A program made the position numbers and the translations under genes. Shown one piece after another: positions 18,150 to 27,130 of a DNA stretch of 64,000 nt. The notes under the pieces are model-generated. The model worked only from the letters and a program-made list of their open reading frames with translations. It did not search any database and had not been told where the DNA came from. Each line of letters opens with the position of its first letter. Within the stretch, counting starts at the first letter, position 1. Origin of the DNA: Azonexus sp. (GTDB lineage: Bacteria > Pseudomonadota > Gammaproteobacteria > Burkholderiales > Rhodocyclaceae); contig JAGOAU010000015.1 in the NCBI GenBank assembly GCA_017983755.1, positions 1 to 64,000 on the forward strand, in the 5' to 3' direction.

Positions 18150-19439
18150 ATGTCGTTTCAACCGGTTTATGTGGTCGACGGGGCTCGCTCGCCCTTTTTA
18201 AAGGCGCAGAAGGGACCGGGGCCGTTCGCGGCCTCCGATCTGGCAGTCCAGGCCGGGCGTGCGCTGCTGCTGCGCCAGCCCTTCCTGCCCAGCGATCTCG
18301 ATGAAGTGATCCTCGGCTGCGCGGCGCCGTCGCCCGACGAAACCAATATCGGGCGCATGGTCGCCCTGCGCCTCGGCTGTGGCAACAAGGTGCCGGGCTG
18401 GACTGTGATGCGCAATTGCGCCAGCGGCATGCAGGCGCTCGATTCGGCCATCGCCAACATCCACGGCGGCCGTGCCGACCTGGTGCTTGCCGGCGGCGTC
18501 GATGCGCTGTCGCGGGCGCCGCTGCTGTACAACGATCTGATGGTGCGCTGGTTCGCTGGCATGATGGGGATGCGTACGGTCAACCAGAAAATCGGGCACT
18601 TTTTGAAATTGCGCCCCGCCGCGCTATTGAACCCTGTGGTCGGCCTGATGAAGGGCCTGACCGATCCCGTTTGCGGCCTGCTGATGGGCCAGACCGCCGA
18701 AAACCTTGCGTGGAAATTCGGCATCGACCGCCAGCAGATGGACGAATTCGCGGTGCGCAGCCACCAGCGCGTTATGGCTGGCCGCGCCGCCGGGCATTAC
18801 GGCGAGATCGTGCCGGTGGTCGACGACAATGGGAACATTTATGGTGAGGATGACGGTGTCCGCGCCGACGCCAGCATGGCCGGGATGGCCAAGCTGAAGC
18901 CGTTCTTCGACAAGAAATACGGCAACATCACGGCCGCCAACAGTTCACAGATCACCGACGGCGCCGCCTGGCTGATCCTGGCTTCGGAAGCCGCTGTGAA
19001 AAAGTGGAATCTCAAGCCGCTCGGCAGGATCGTCGATAGCCAGTGGGCCGGCCTCGATCCGGCGCAGATGGGCCTTGGTCCGGTGCATGCGGCGACGCCG
19101 ATCCTGCAGCGCCATGGCCTGGGCCTCAACGACCTCGACGCCTGGGAGCTCAACGAGGCCTTCGCCGCACAGGTCATGGGCTGCCTCGAAGCCTGGAAGT
19201 CCGACGACTACTGCCGTGAGCAACTCGGCCTGACGGGTGCCCTCGGTGCGTTGGATAAAGACAAGCTGAACGTCGACGGCGGCGCAATCGCCCTCGGCCA
19301 TCCTGTGGGCGCCTCCGGTGCCCGCATTGTCCTGCACCTGCTGCATGTGTTGCGCGAGAAGAATGCACGGCGCGGCATGGCAACCATCTGCATTGGCGGC
19401 GGGCTGGGCGGTGCAATGCTGGTCGAAGCCGGAGCATAA
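18150..19439 (+). CDS. fadI: Acetyl-CoA acyltransferase (FadI-like thiolase)
   Basis: A 429-residue thiolase, near E. coli FadI (436). The acyl-enzyme Cys is in MRNCASGMQAL near residue 90; the acid-base His is in ALGHPVGASG near 385; the second Cys is in ICIGGG near 418. The middle insertion (MRTVNQKIGHF to GLMKGLTDPVC) marks the longer FadI type that partners FadJ. It cleaves 3-ketoacyl-CoA with CoA. It lies 9 bp after fadE and 3 bp before the FadJ-like gene, which suggests an alpha2beta2-type complex. Confidence 0.88.
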   Translation: MSFQPVYVVDGARSPFLKAQKGPGPFAASDLAVQAGRALLLRQPFLPSDLDEVILGCAAPSPDETNIGRMVALRLGCGNKVPGWTVMRNCASGMQALDSAIANIHGGRADLVLAGGVDALSRAPLLYNDLMVRWFAGMMGMRTVNQKIGHFLKLRPAALLNPVVGLMKGLTDPVCGLLMGQTAENLAWKFGIDRQQMDEFAVRSHQRVMAGRAAGHYGEIVPVVDDNGNIYGEDDGVRADASMAGMAKLKPFFDKKYGNITAANSSQITDGAAWLILASEAAVKKWNLKPLGRIVDSQWAGLDPAQMGLGPVHAATPILQRHGLGLNDLDAWELNEAFAAQVMGCLEAWKSDDYCREQLGLTGALGALDKDKLNVDGGAIALGHPVGASGARIVLHLLHVLREKNARRGMATICIGGGLGGAMLVEAGA

Positions 19440-19442
19440 GCA

Positions 19443-21359
19443 ATGTCGAATCTTAATCTGCAACACTGGCGCCTCGAAAAGGATGCCGAAGGCATCGCCT
19501 GGGCGATCCTGGATAAGGTCGGCGAAGCGGCCAATTCCCTTTCGTCGGCCGTGATGGCCGAATTCGGCCAGATCCTCGATACGCTGGAAATGTATCCGCC
19601 CAGGGGACTGATCGTCCGCTCCGGCAAGGCAGCGGGCTTCATCGCCGGTGCCGACATCCAGGAATTCACCCAACTCGACAGCGCCGAAAAGGGCCGCGCG
19701 CTCGTCGCCCGTGGCTGGGATCTGTTCAACCGGCTGGCGGCAGTCCGTTACCCGACGCTGGCGCTGGTTCGCGGTCACTGCCTTGGCGGCGGCCTGGAAC
19801 TGGCGCTGGCGTGCCGCTACCTGCTGGCGGTGGACGAACCGGGTACCAAGATGGGCCTGCCGGAAGTCATGCTCGGCATCTTCCCCGGCTGGGGCGGCAT
19901 GTTGCGTTTGCCGCAGCGCGTCGGCCCGACCGCCGCGCTGGACATGATGCTGACCGGCAAGACGATCGATGCCCGGCGGGCCAAACGCATGGGGCTGGCC
20001 GACGATGTGGTGCCGCCGCGCGTCATGGAACGCGCCGCCCGCATGATGGTGCTGTCCGGTGCACCGCGCCGCCCTTTGCGATTGATGCAGAAGCTGCTCA
20101 ACGGGCCACTGAAGAGCGTGGTCGCCAACGGCGCCCGCAAGCAGGTCGCCAAACGTGCGCGGCCGCAACACTACCCGGCGCCCTACGCGATCATCGACAT
20201 CTGGGCCAGGCACAATGGCAATGCGCTGGCAGCGCCGGAACTGGTCGATGGCATTGTCCGCTCGCCGACGGCGCGCAACCTGGTTCGCGTCTTCTTCCTG
20301 CAGGAGCGGCTCAAGAGTTTCGGCAAGGAGTCCGCTTTCAAGGCCAAACGCGTGCATGTCGTCGGCGCCGGCACCATGGGCGGCGACATTGCCGCCTGGT
20401 GCGCGCTGCGCGGCCTGACCGTCACGTTGCAGGATCAGGGTCTGGAGCGCATCGCTCCGGCGCTCAAGCGCGCCCGCGAAAATTTTTCCCGGCGCATCAA
20501 GGACAAGCTGCAACTGCGCGCGATCATGGATCGCCTGATTCCCGACCCCGATGGCGCTGGTGCGGCGCATGCCGACGTCGTCATCGAAGCTATTTTCGAG
20601 AACGTCGACGCCAAGCATGCGCTGCTGCGCCAACTGGATGCGGTGATGAAGCCGGACGCCGTGCTGGCGACCAACACCTCCAGCCTCAAGCTGGAAGACC
20701 TGCGCACAGTGCTGCAACGGCCCGAGCGCCTGGTCGGCATCCACTTCTTCAACCCGGTGGCGATGATGCCGCTGGTCGAAGTGGTCGCCGCCGACGGTGC
20801 CGACTCCGGCATGGTGCAAGCTGCCTGCGCCTTCGTTCGCCAGATCGACAAGCTGCCGCTGCCGGTGAAGAGCGAACCCGGTTTCCTGGTCAATGCCGTG
20901 CTCGCGCCCTACATGCTGGAAGCGATGGTTGCGGTCGACGAGGGAATTAGCCCCGAAACCGTCGATGAGGCGATGCTGGCTTTCGGCATGCCGATGGGGC
21001 CCATAGAACTGGCCGATACCGTCGGTCTCGACATCGCCGTTGCCGCCGGCCGGCAACTGGCGGGCGGATCGGCAGCGCCACGCTGTCTGCTGGGTCGTGT
21101 CGACAAGGGGCAACTGGGCAAGAAGACCGGGCAGGGCTTTTATGCCTGGAGCGCCGGCAAGGCGCAGAAGGGCGGGGCGGGCACGCCGCCCGACGGCCTC
21201 GCCGCGCGCTTGGCCAAACCGCTGATCGACCGCGTCGAGCAACTGGTGACGACCGGTGTCGTCGCCGATGCCGAACTGGCCGACGCCGGGGTGATCTTCG
21301 GCACCGGCTTCGCCCCCTTTACCGGCGGGCCGCTCAACTACCGAAGGGCGGAAAAGTAA
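19443..21359 (+). CDS. fadJ: Fused enoyl-CoA hydratase / 3-hydroxyacyl-CoA dehydrogenase (FadJ-like)
   Basis: A 638-residue bifunctional protein, somewhat shorter than E. coli FadJ (714). The crotonase domain (1-200) has AGADIQEF for the oxyanion hole, LGGGLELALAC and GLPEVMLGIFPGWGG with the catalytic glutamates. The dehydrogenase domain starts near 300 with VVGAGTMGGDIA (NAD-binding GxGxMG) and has IHFFNPVAMMPLVEV with the catalytic His. It hydrates enoyl-CoA and oxidises the product. It is translationally close to the thiolase gene and is the last gene of its unit. Confidence 0.9.
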   Translation: MSNLNLQHWRLEKDAEGIAWAILDKVGEAANSLSSAVMAEFGQILDTLEMYPPRGLIVRSGKAAGFIAGADIQEFTQLDSAEKGRALVARGWDLFNRLAAVRYPTLALVRGHCLGGGLELALACRYLLAVDEPGTKMGLPEVMLGIFPGWGGMLRLPQRVGPTAALDMMLTGKTIDARRAKRMGLADDVVPPRVMERAARMMVLSGAPRRPLRLMQKLLNGPLKSVVANGARKQVAKRARPQHYPAPYAIIDIWARHNGNALAAPELVDGIVRSPTARNLVRVFFLQERLKSFGKESAFKAKRVHVVGAGTMGGDIAAWCALRGLTVTLQDQGLERIAPALKRARENFSRRIKDKLQLRAIMDRLIPDPDGAGAAHADVVIEAIFENVDAKHALLRQLDAVMKPDAVLATNTSSLKLEDLRTVLQRPERLVGIHFFNPVAMMPLVEVVAADGADSGMVQAACAFVRQIDKLPLPVKSEPGFLVNAVLAPYMLEAMVAVDEGISPETVDEAMLAFGMPMGPIELADTVGLDIAVAAGRQLAGGSAAPRCLLGRVDKGQLGKKTGQGFYAWSAGKAQKGGAGTPPDGLAARLAKPLIDRVEQLVTTGVVADAELADAGVIFGTGFAPFTGGPLNYRRAEK

Positions 21360-21413
21360 CAAGCTGTTGCCCGGGCGCAACACTAACCTTCGGAATACCC
21401 AGTTTTTTGTAGA

Positions 21414-21433
21414 TTTCAAACGCTTGTTTGAGA
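21414..21433 (+). promoter_or_regulatory. PsrA-type operator before the FadL-like gene
   Basis: The core TCAAACGCTTGTTTGA (21416-21431) has perfect arms TCAAAC/GTTTGA around GCTT. It lies 65 bp before the porin ATG within an A/T-rich leader. I could not place -35 and -10 hexamers with confidence. Confidence 0.7.
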
Positions 21434-21497
21434 TTTAATTTATGTTGTAATTTTTGTAAATTAGTTCCATTAAATATACAAATGAGGAGATAGATTC

Positions 21498-22832
21498 ATG
21501 AACAAAAATATGACCCTGCGACTGATTCCGGCACTGCTGGCAGTTGCATTTTCCGGCGCGGCCAGCGCTTCGGGTTTCCAGTTGCTCGGGGAACAGAGCG
21601 CGAGTGGCATAGGCAATGCCGGGGCCGGTTCGGCAGCAGTCGCTGAAAATGCCAGTACCATTTACTACAACCCGGCGGGCATGACCCAGTTGCAGGACCG
21701 TGAGGTGTCGTTCGGCGGTACGCTGGTTCAGACCAACTTCGAATTTAGCAATGGAGGGTCGAGTGTCGGCGCACTGCAGAACACGGGCGATGGTGGCAAT
21801 GGCGGCAACCTGGGCTTCGTTCCGAACGCCTACATGTCCTGGGCGCTGAACAAGGACTGGTATGTCGGTCTCGGTATCGGTGCACCGTTCGGTCTGAAGA
21901 CCAAGTATGACGATCCCTGGATGGGCGCCGCGCAGTCGATCCATTTCGATATCAAGACTATCAACATCAATCCTTCCATCGCCTGGCGCGCCAACGAGTG
22001 GTTGTCGCTCGGCGCCGGTGTCAACTGGCAAAAGGTCGAAGCGGAATATATCCGCCGTGTCGCAGTGACGACAGCGGGTCTGGCGGGGTCGTCGGCCACC
22101 CTGAATCTCGATGGCGATGCCTGGGGCTGGAACGTCGGCGCACTGTTTACGGTCGCTCCGACGACCAAGATCGGTGTTTCCTATCGCTCCAAGATCAAGT
22201 ATGACACCACGGGCGATGTGGGTATCTCCAGCAATGGTACGCCGGCCGCAAATGCGACGAGCGCCGCCCTCATCGCCGCTGGCGGCAACAGCAACACGTC
22301 GGCCAGCATCGAGATGCCCGACACCTTCATCCTGAGTGCGACGCATCAGTTGAACAGCCAGTGGGAACTGCTCGGTGATATTTCCTGGACGGGATGGAGT
22401 TCGATTCCCAAAGTCGACATCATGCGTACCTCGGGGCGTTTGAATGGTCAGGTTGCCCAGGTTCTCGACACCGATTTTCGCGATACCTGGCGCTTTGCCC
22501 TTGGCGCGAACTACAAGATCAACGACGAGTGGAAGCTGCGGATGGGTGTCGCATACGATCAAACCCCGGTCAAGGATCCTGAGCATCGCCTGACTTCTCT
22601 GCCGGACAACAACCGGACCTGGCTCAGCGTCGGTACGCAGTGGAAGCCGAGCAAGACCATGGCGGTGGATGTGGGCTTGGCCTACCTGTTCCTGCAGGAT
22701 GCCGATATCAACAACAATCAGATTCCGTCGCCGCTCAATGCCCAGACCGCCTCGCAGAACCGCGGCCTGGTCAAGGGTACTTACGATGACAGCGCCTGGC
22801 TGCTCGGCGCCCAGTTCTCAATGGCCTTCTGA
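21498..22832 (+). CDS. fadL: FadL/OmpP1-family long-chain fatty-acid porin
   Basis: A 444-residue outer-membrane protein with a signal peptide ending SGAASA near residue 22. The mature N-terminus SGFQLLGEQSASGIGNAGAG and the following AENASTIYYNPAGM are hallmark FadL/TodX plug-region motifs (N-terminal hatch). Alternating hydrophobic strands run to the C-terminal aromatic AQFSMAF, typical of beta-barrels. It transports long-chain fatty acids or other hydrophobic compounds. ATGAGGAGATAG gives a good ribosome site. A PsrA-type operator lies upstream and a strong terminator downstream, so it is a separate unit of the same regulon. Confidence 0.9.
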   Translation: MNKNMTLRLIPALLAVAFSGAASASGFQLLGEQSASGIGNAGAGSAAVAENASTIYYNPAGMTQLQDREVSFGGTLVQTNFEFSNGGSSVGALQNTGDGGNGGNLGFVPNAYMSWALNKDWYVGLGIGAPFGLKTKYDDPWMGAAQSIHFDIKTININPSIAWRANEWLSLGAGVNWQKVEAEYIRRVAVTTAGLAGSSATLNLDGDAWGWNVGALFTVAPTTKIGVSYRSKIKYDTTGDVGISSNGTPAANATSAALIAAGGNSNTSASIEMPDTFILSATHQLNSQWELLGDISWTGWSSIPKVDIMRTSGRLNGQVAQVLDTDFRDTWRFALGANYKINDEWKLRMGVAYDQTPVKDPEHRLTSLPDNNRTWLSVGTQWKPSKTMAVDVGLAYLFLQDADINNNQIPSPLNAQTASQNRGLVKGTYDDSAWLLGAQFSMAF

Positions 22833-22852
22833 TCCAAATATCCTTGCGTTTC

Positions 22853-22880
22853 AGCCCCGGCGAGTCCGGGGCTTTTTTTT
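22853..22880 (+). terminator. Intrinsic terminator of fadL
   Basis: The stem AGCCCCGG / CCGGGGCT with a 5-nt loop is followed by eight T. Confidence 0.93.
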
Positions 22881-22888
22881 GAGTATTC

Positions 22889-22915
22889 CCTCTAAAAAAT
22901 GCGTTGACCGCAACC
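22889..22915 (-). repeat. Dispersed GTCGAC-core repeat, partial copy 5
   Basis: On the minus strand GGTTGCGGTCAACG is followed by an A/T run. It supplies the -35 region of the plus-strand promoter at 22904. The A/T part ATTCC(C)TCTAAAAA also occurs before the tetR promoter near 14963. Confidence 0.5.
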
Positions 22916-22949
22916 ACGCCTCCTCTATAATTCAAACGTTCGTTTTAGT
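22904..22949 (+). promoter_or_regulatory. Promoter and PsrA-type operator of the second beta-oxidation operon
   Basis: -35 TTGACC (22904-22909), 16-bp spacer, perfect -10 TATAAT (22926-22931). The operator ATTCAAACGTTCGTTTTAGT (22930-22949), with inner arms AAACG/CGTTT, starts inside the -10. A repressor there would block RNA polymerase. Confidence 0.8.
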
Positions 22950-22987
22950 TTAGCGAAGCAGTCAAAAGACCATTAAAGGAGAACCGC

Positions 22988-25387
22988 TTGAACAAGCTGA
23001 TCGTAAGAAAAGCCGCCGTGCTAGGCGCCGGCGTGATGGGGGCGCAAATTGCGGCGCACCTGGCGAACGCCGATGTGCCGGTGGTGCTGTTCGACCTCCC
23101 GGCGAAGGAAGGCGACAAGAACGGCGTCGTGAAGAAGGCCCTCGATGGCCTCAAGAAGCTCGACCCGGCCCCGCTGTCCGGCAAGGCCAAGCTCAAGTTC
23201 ATCGATGCCGCCAACTACGACGAGCACCTGCCGCTGCTCGCCGGGTGCGACCTCGTCATCGAAGCCATCGCCGAGCGCATGGACTGGAAGAACGACCTCT
23301 ACGCGAAGATCGCGCCGCATCTCAAGGGCGATGCCATCATCGCCTCCAACACCTCCGGCCTGTCGATGAATGCCCTGGCCCAGGGCCTGCCCGAGAACGT
23401 GCGGCCGCGTTTCTGCGGCATCCATTTCTTCAACCCGCCGCGCTACATGCACCTGGTCGAGATCATCGGCACGCAAAGCACCGATGCGTCCACGCTCGAT
23501 GCCCTCGAAACCTGGCTGACCTCGCGTCTCGGCAAGGGCGTCATCCGCGCGCTGGATACGCCGAATTTCGTCGCCAACCGCATCGGCGTCTTCTCCATCC
23601 TGGCGGTGATGTACCACACCCAGGCCTGCGGCCTCGGCTTCGACGAAGTCGATGCCCTGACCGGCCCGCGCATCGGCCGCCCGAAGAGCGCCACCTACCG
23701 CACGGCGGACGTTGTCGGCCTCGATACCCTGGCCCACGTCGTCAACACCATGCAGTCCACGCTGCCGAACGACCCGTGGCATGCCTATTTCACCAATCCC
23801 GCCTGGCTGCAGGCGCTGATCGCCAGGGGCGCGCTCGGCCAGAAGACGCGCGGCGGCATCTACCGCAAGCAGGGCAAGGAAATCCAGGTGCTCGACCTGG
23901 CGGCGCAGGACTACCGCAAGTCGGCCGGCGAAATCGCCGACGAGGTCGCCGCCATCCTCAAGATCAAGTCGCCCGCCGAGAAATTTGCCGCCCTGCGCGC
24001 CTCGGCGCATCCGCAGGCGCAATTCCTGTGGGCCATCTTCCGCGACATCTTCCACTACGCCGCCGTGCAGCTGGAGAGCGTTGCCGACAACGCCCGCGAC
24101 CTCGACTTCGCCATGCGCTGGGGCTTCGGCTGGGCGCAAGGCCCGTTCGAAACCTGGCAGGCTGCCGGCTGGGCGGCTACCGCCCAGGCTATCGCCGCCG
24201 ACATCGCTGCTGGCAAGAGCATGAGCGCCACACCGTTGCCGGGCTGGGCGCTTGAAACCGGGCGCACCGGCGTGCATACCGCGCAGGGTTCCTACTCGGC
24301 GAGCAAGAACGCCTACGTCGCCCGCTCGACGCTGCCGGTCTATCAGCGCCAGCTCTTCCCCGAGCGCGTCCTCGGCGAAGCCGCCGCCACCCCGGAAAAA
24401 TCCGGCGAAACGCTGTATGAAAATGATGGCGTGCGCCTGTGGAAGCTGGCTGCGGTCGACGACAAAATCGGCATCATTTCCATCAAGTCGAAGATGCACA
24501 CCATCGGCAACGAAGTGCTTGACGGCGTCATCGCCGCCGTGCGCCAGGCCGAGACGACGCTCGACGGCGTCGTCATCTGGCACGAAGCCCCGTTCGCCGT
24601 TGGCGCCAACCTGCAGCAGGTCGGCGAAGCCTGCGCCGCCGGTCAGTTCGACCTGCTCGAAGCGACCGTTGAGAAATTCCAGCGCGCCTCGCAAACGCTG
24701 AAGTACGCCCAGGTGCCGGTCGTCGCCGCGGTCCAGGGCCTGGCGCTGGGCGGTGGCTGCGAATTCGTCATGCACGCCGGCAAGCGCGTCATGGCGCTGG
24801 AAAGCTATGTCGGTCTGGTTGAAGCCGGGGTCGGCCTGATTCCGGCTGGTGGCGGCTGCAAGGAATTCGCCGTGCGCGCCGCCGACTGGGCCGCGCAATC
24901 GGCGACGCCGGGGGAGGTGTTCAACTTCCTGCAGCCGGTGTTCCAGACCATCGCCATGGCCAAGGTCGCCAAGAGCGCCCAGGAAGCCATCGACTTCGGC
25001 TTCGCCAAGCCGTCCGACACTATCCTCTTCAACGCCCACGAACTGCTCTACGTCGCCATCCGTGAAGCACGCGCCATGGCCGACGCCGGCTACGCGCCAC
25101 CGCCGCTGGCTCGTGCCGTCCCGGTCGCCGGCAAGAACGGCATCGCCACCTTCGAGATGATGCTGGTCAACATGAAGGAGGGCGGCATGATCTCGGCCCA
25201 CGACTACAAGGTCGCCCGTTCGGCTGCCGTTGCCCTGTGCGGCGGCGAGGTCGAGACCGGCAGCCTGGTCGACGAGGAATGGCTGATCACCGTCGAACGC
25301 CAGTTGTTCGTCGAACTGCTGAAAACCCCCGAAACCCAGGCCCGGATCAAGCACATGCTGGAAACCGGCAAGCCGCTGCGTAACTGA
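22988..25387 (+). CDS. Fused 3-hydroxyacyl-CoA dehydrogenase / enoyl-CoA hydratase (FadN-like order)
   Basis: A 799-residue protein whose domains are in the reverse order to FadJ: the dehydrogenase comes first (VLGAGVMGAQIAAHLA near 12-28, IHFFNPPRYMHLVEI near 147) and the crotonase is at the C-terminal half (VVWHEAPFAVGANL-type strand near 530, LALGGGCEFVMHAGK near 585). This order and length match Bacillus FadN. The start codon is TTG at 22988, 7 bp after AAAGGAG; no upstream ATG gives a better N-terminus. It is the first gene of the operon running to 32149. It does two steps of beta-oxidation and pairs with the thiolase that follows. Confidence 0.9.
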   Translation: MNKLIVRKAAVLGAGVMGAQIAAHLANADVPVVLFDLPAKEGDKNGVVKKALDGLKKLDPAPLSGKAKLKFIDAANYDEHLPLLAGCDLVIEAIAERMDWKNDLYAKIAPHLKGDAIIASNTSGLSMNALAQGLPENVRPRFCGIHFFNPPRYMHLVEIIGTQSTDASTLDALETWLTSRLGKGVIRALDTPNFVANRIGVFSILAVMYHTQACGLGFDEVDALTGPRIGRPKSATYRTADVVGLDTLAHVVNTMQSTLPNDPWHAYFTNPAWLQALIARGALGQKTRGGIYRKQGKEIQVLDLAAQDYRKSAGEIADEVAAILKIKSPAEKFAALRASAHPQAQFLWAIFRDIFHYAAVQLESVADNARDLDFAMRWGFGWAQGPFETWQAAGWAATAQAIAADIAAGKSMSATPLPGWALETGRTGVHTAQGSYSASKNAYVARSTLPVYQRQLFPERVLGEAAATPEKSGETLYENDGVRLWKLAAVDDKIGIISIKSKMHTIGNEVLDGVIAAVRQAETTLDGVVIWHEAPFAVGANLQQVGEACAAGQFDLLEATVEKFQRASQTLKYAQVPVVAAVQGLALGGGCEFVMHAGKRVMALESYVGLVEAGVGLIPAGGGCKEFAVRAADWAAQSATPGEVFNFLQPVFQTIAMAKVAKSAQEAIDFGFAKPSDTILFNAHELLYVAIREARAMADAGYAPPPLARAVPVAGKNGIATFEMMLVNMKEGGMISAHDYKVARSAAVALCGGEVETGSLVDEEWLITVERQLFVELLKTPETQARIKHMLETGKPLRN

Positions 25388-25409
25388 TCGGGTCGAGGAG
25401 AGACAAGAA

Positions 25410-26609
25410 ATGAGCAAACAGATTCAGGAAGCCTACATCGTCGCCGCCACCCGTCTGCCGGTGGCCAAGCGCAACGGCATGTACAGGAACGTCCGTCCGG
25501 ACGACATGCTGGCCGCCGTCCTCAAGGCCGTTGTCGCCCAGGTGCCGGGCATCGACCCGGCGCGCATCGGCGACGTCATCGTCGGCTGCGCCATGCCGGA
25601 AGCCGAGCAGGGCATGAACGTCGCCCGCATCGGCCTGCTGCTGGCTGGCCTGCCGATCACCGTGCCGGGCATCACGATCAACCGCTTCTGCTCCTCCGGG
25701 GTGCAGGCGGTGGCCGATGCCGCCAACCAGATCCGCCTCGGCCTGGCCGACGTGATGATCGCCGCCGGCACCGAGTCGATGAGCGTGATGCCGCAGATCA
25801 TGGGCAACAAGATGTCGATGAACCCGGCCATCTTCGCCAGGGAGGAAAACCTCGGCATCGCCTACGGCATGGGCCTGACCGCCGAGAAGGTCGCCGCCCA
25901 GTGGAAGATCAGCCGCGAACAGCAGGACGCCTTCGCCCTGGCCTCCAACCAGAAGGCCTGCGCCGCCATCGCCGCCGGCTACTTCAACGCCGAGACGACG
26001 CCCTACGCCATCCGCGAAAGCCTGCCCGACTTGAAGAGCGGACAGATCAGGGTGCGCGAGCGCGTTGCCGAAGTCGACGAAGGTCCGCGCGCCGACGCCT
26101 CGCTGGAAAAGCTGGGCAAGCTGAAGCCGGTCTTCCATGCACGTGGTTCGGTCACCGCCGGCAACTCGTCGCAGATGTCGGACGGTGCCGCTGCCGTGAT
26201 GCTGGTGTCCGAGAAGGTGCTGAAGGAACACAACCTGACCCCGCTCGCCCGCTTTGCCGGCTACGCAGTGGGCGGCGTGGCGCCGGAGATCATGGGCGTC
26301 GGGCCGATCGCGGCGATCCCCAAGGTGCTGGCGCAGGTCGGCATCAAGCAGGACGACCTCGACTGGATCGAACTCAACGAAGCCTTCGCCGCGCAGTCGC
26401 TGGCGGTGATGCAGGAACTGGGGATCAACCCGGACAAGGTCAATCCGCTCGGCGGCGCCATCGCGCTCGGCCATCCGCTCGGGGCGACCGGCGCCATCCG
26501 CATCGCCACCGTTGCCCATGGCCTCAAGCGTACCGGCGGCAAGTACGGCATGGTCACCATGTGCATCGGCACCGGCATGGGCGCCGCCGGCATTATCGAG
26601 GCGCTCTGA
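25410..26609 (+). CDS. Acetyl-CoA acyltransferase (FadA-like thiolase)
   Basis: A 399-residue thiolase with the acyl Cys in NRFCSSGVQAV near 92, the His in LGHPLGATGAIR near 355 and the second Cys in TMCIGTGMGAAG near 385. It is of normal thiolase I length without the FadI insertion, so it is a second thiolase distinct from that at 18150. GAGGAGAGAC precedes the ATG. It cleaves 3-ketoacyl-CoA and is 22 bp after the FadN-like gene. Confidence 0.92.
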   Translation: MSKQIQEAYIVAATRLPVAKRNGMYRNVRPDDMLAAVLKAVVAQVPGIDPARIGDVIVGCAMPEAEQGMNVARIGLLLAGLPITVPGITINRFCSSGVQAVADAANQIRLGLADVMIAAGTESMSVMPQIMGNKMSMNPAIFAREENLGIAYGMGLTAEKVAAQWKISREQQDAFALASNQKACAAIAAGYFNAETTPYAIRESLPDLKSGQIRVRERVAEVDEGPRADASLEKLGKLKPVFHARGSVTAGNSSQMSDGAAAVMLVSEKVLKEHNLTPLARFAGYAVGGVAPEIMGVGPIAAIPKVLAQVGIKQDDLDWIELNEAFAAQSLAVMQELGINPDKVNPLGGAIALGHPLGATGAIRIATVAHGLKRTGGKYGMVTMCIGTGMGAAGIIEAL

Positions 26610-26611
26610 GC

Positions 26612-27130
26612 ATGAAACCCGCCTGGCTCGCGAAAGTGCCGCCGGCCTGGCGGGCGCGCATGGTGCGGATGGGGTTCAACCTCCATCCCGCCTTTCGCGG
26701 CACCGGCGGACGCGTCGAGCACGTGGCCGCCGATCTCTCGCATATCCGCATCCGCCTGCCGCTTAGCTGGCGCACGCGCAACGTCGTCGGCTCGATCTAT
26801 GGCGGCTCGCTGTTCGCGGTGACCGACGGCGTGCATCCGATGATGCTGATGTCGGCGCTCGGCGACGGCGTCATCGTCTGGGACAAGGCGGCCAGCATCC
26901 GCTACCGGAAGCCGGGCTACACGACCCTGTTCGCCGATTTTTCACTGGCGGCAGACGAAATCGCGGCGATCCGTGCCGCGCTCGACGAGTCGCCCGAGCT
27001 TGATCGCACCTATCTGGTCGAGTTGAGGGACAGCCAGGGCACGGTGCATACCGTGGTCGAACGTACGGTTTATATCGCCGACAAGAAGCATTACCGGCAA
27101 AAATCCACCGAAGGAGACAAAACAAGATGA
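26612..27130 (+). CDS. DUF4442 hotdog-fold thioesterase-like protein
   Basis: A 172-residue protein. The segment NVVGSIYGGSLFAVTDGVHPMMLM near 60-83, taken in pieces, is the central hotdog helix of the DUF4442/YiiD-C family; the strands ASIRYRKPGYTTLFADF follow. Related proteins hydrolyse acyl-CoA, and a role in clearing stalled acyl-CoA is plausible in this operon. It starts 2 bp after the thiolase stop and overlaps the next gene by 4 bp. Confidence 0.8.
   Translation: MKPAWLAKVPPAWRARMVRMGFNLHPAFRGTGGRVEHVAADLSHIRIRLPLSWRTRNVVGSIYGGSLFAVTDGVHPMMLMSALGDGVIVWDKAASIRYRKPGYTTLFADFSLAADEIAAIRAALDESPELDRTYLVELRDSQGTVHTVVERTVYIADKKHYRQKSTEGDKTR

Noticed and set aside
18945-21419. An 824-codon antisense frame across the thiolase and FadJ-like genes
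   Set aside because: It spans two clear genes on the other strand, with the low-complexity Arg/Gln/His-rich translation typical of antisense shadows.
21428-21460. Promoter hexamers for the FadL-like gene
   Set aside because: The A/T-rich leader offers several weak matches with wrong spacing, so none was annotated.
23021-25417. A 798-codon antisense frame across the FadN-like gene
   Set aside because: Same reasoning: complete overlap with a gene rich in recognised motifs and no independent signal.
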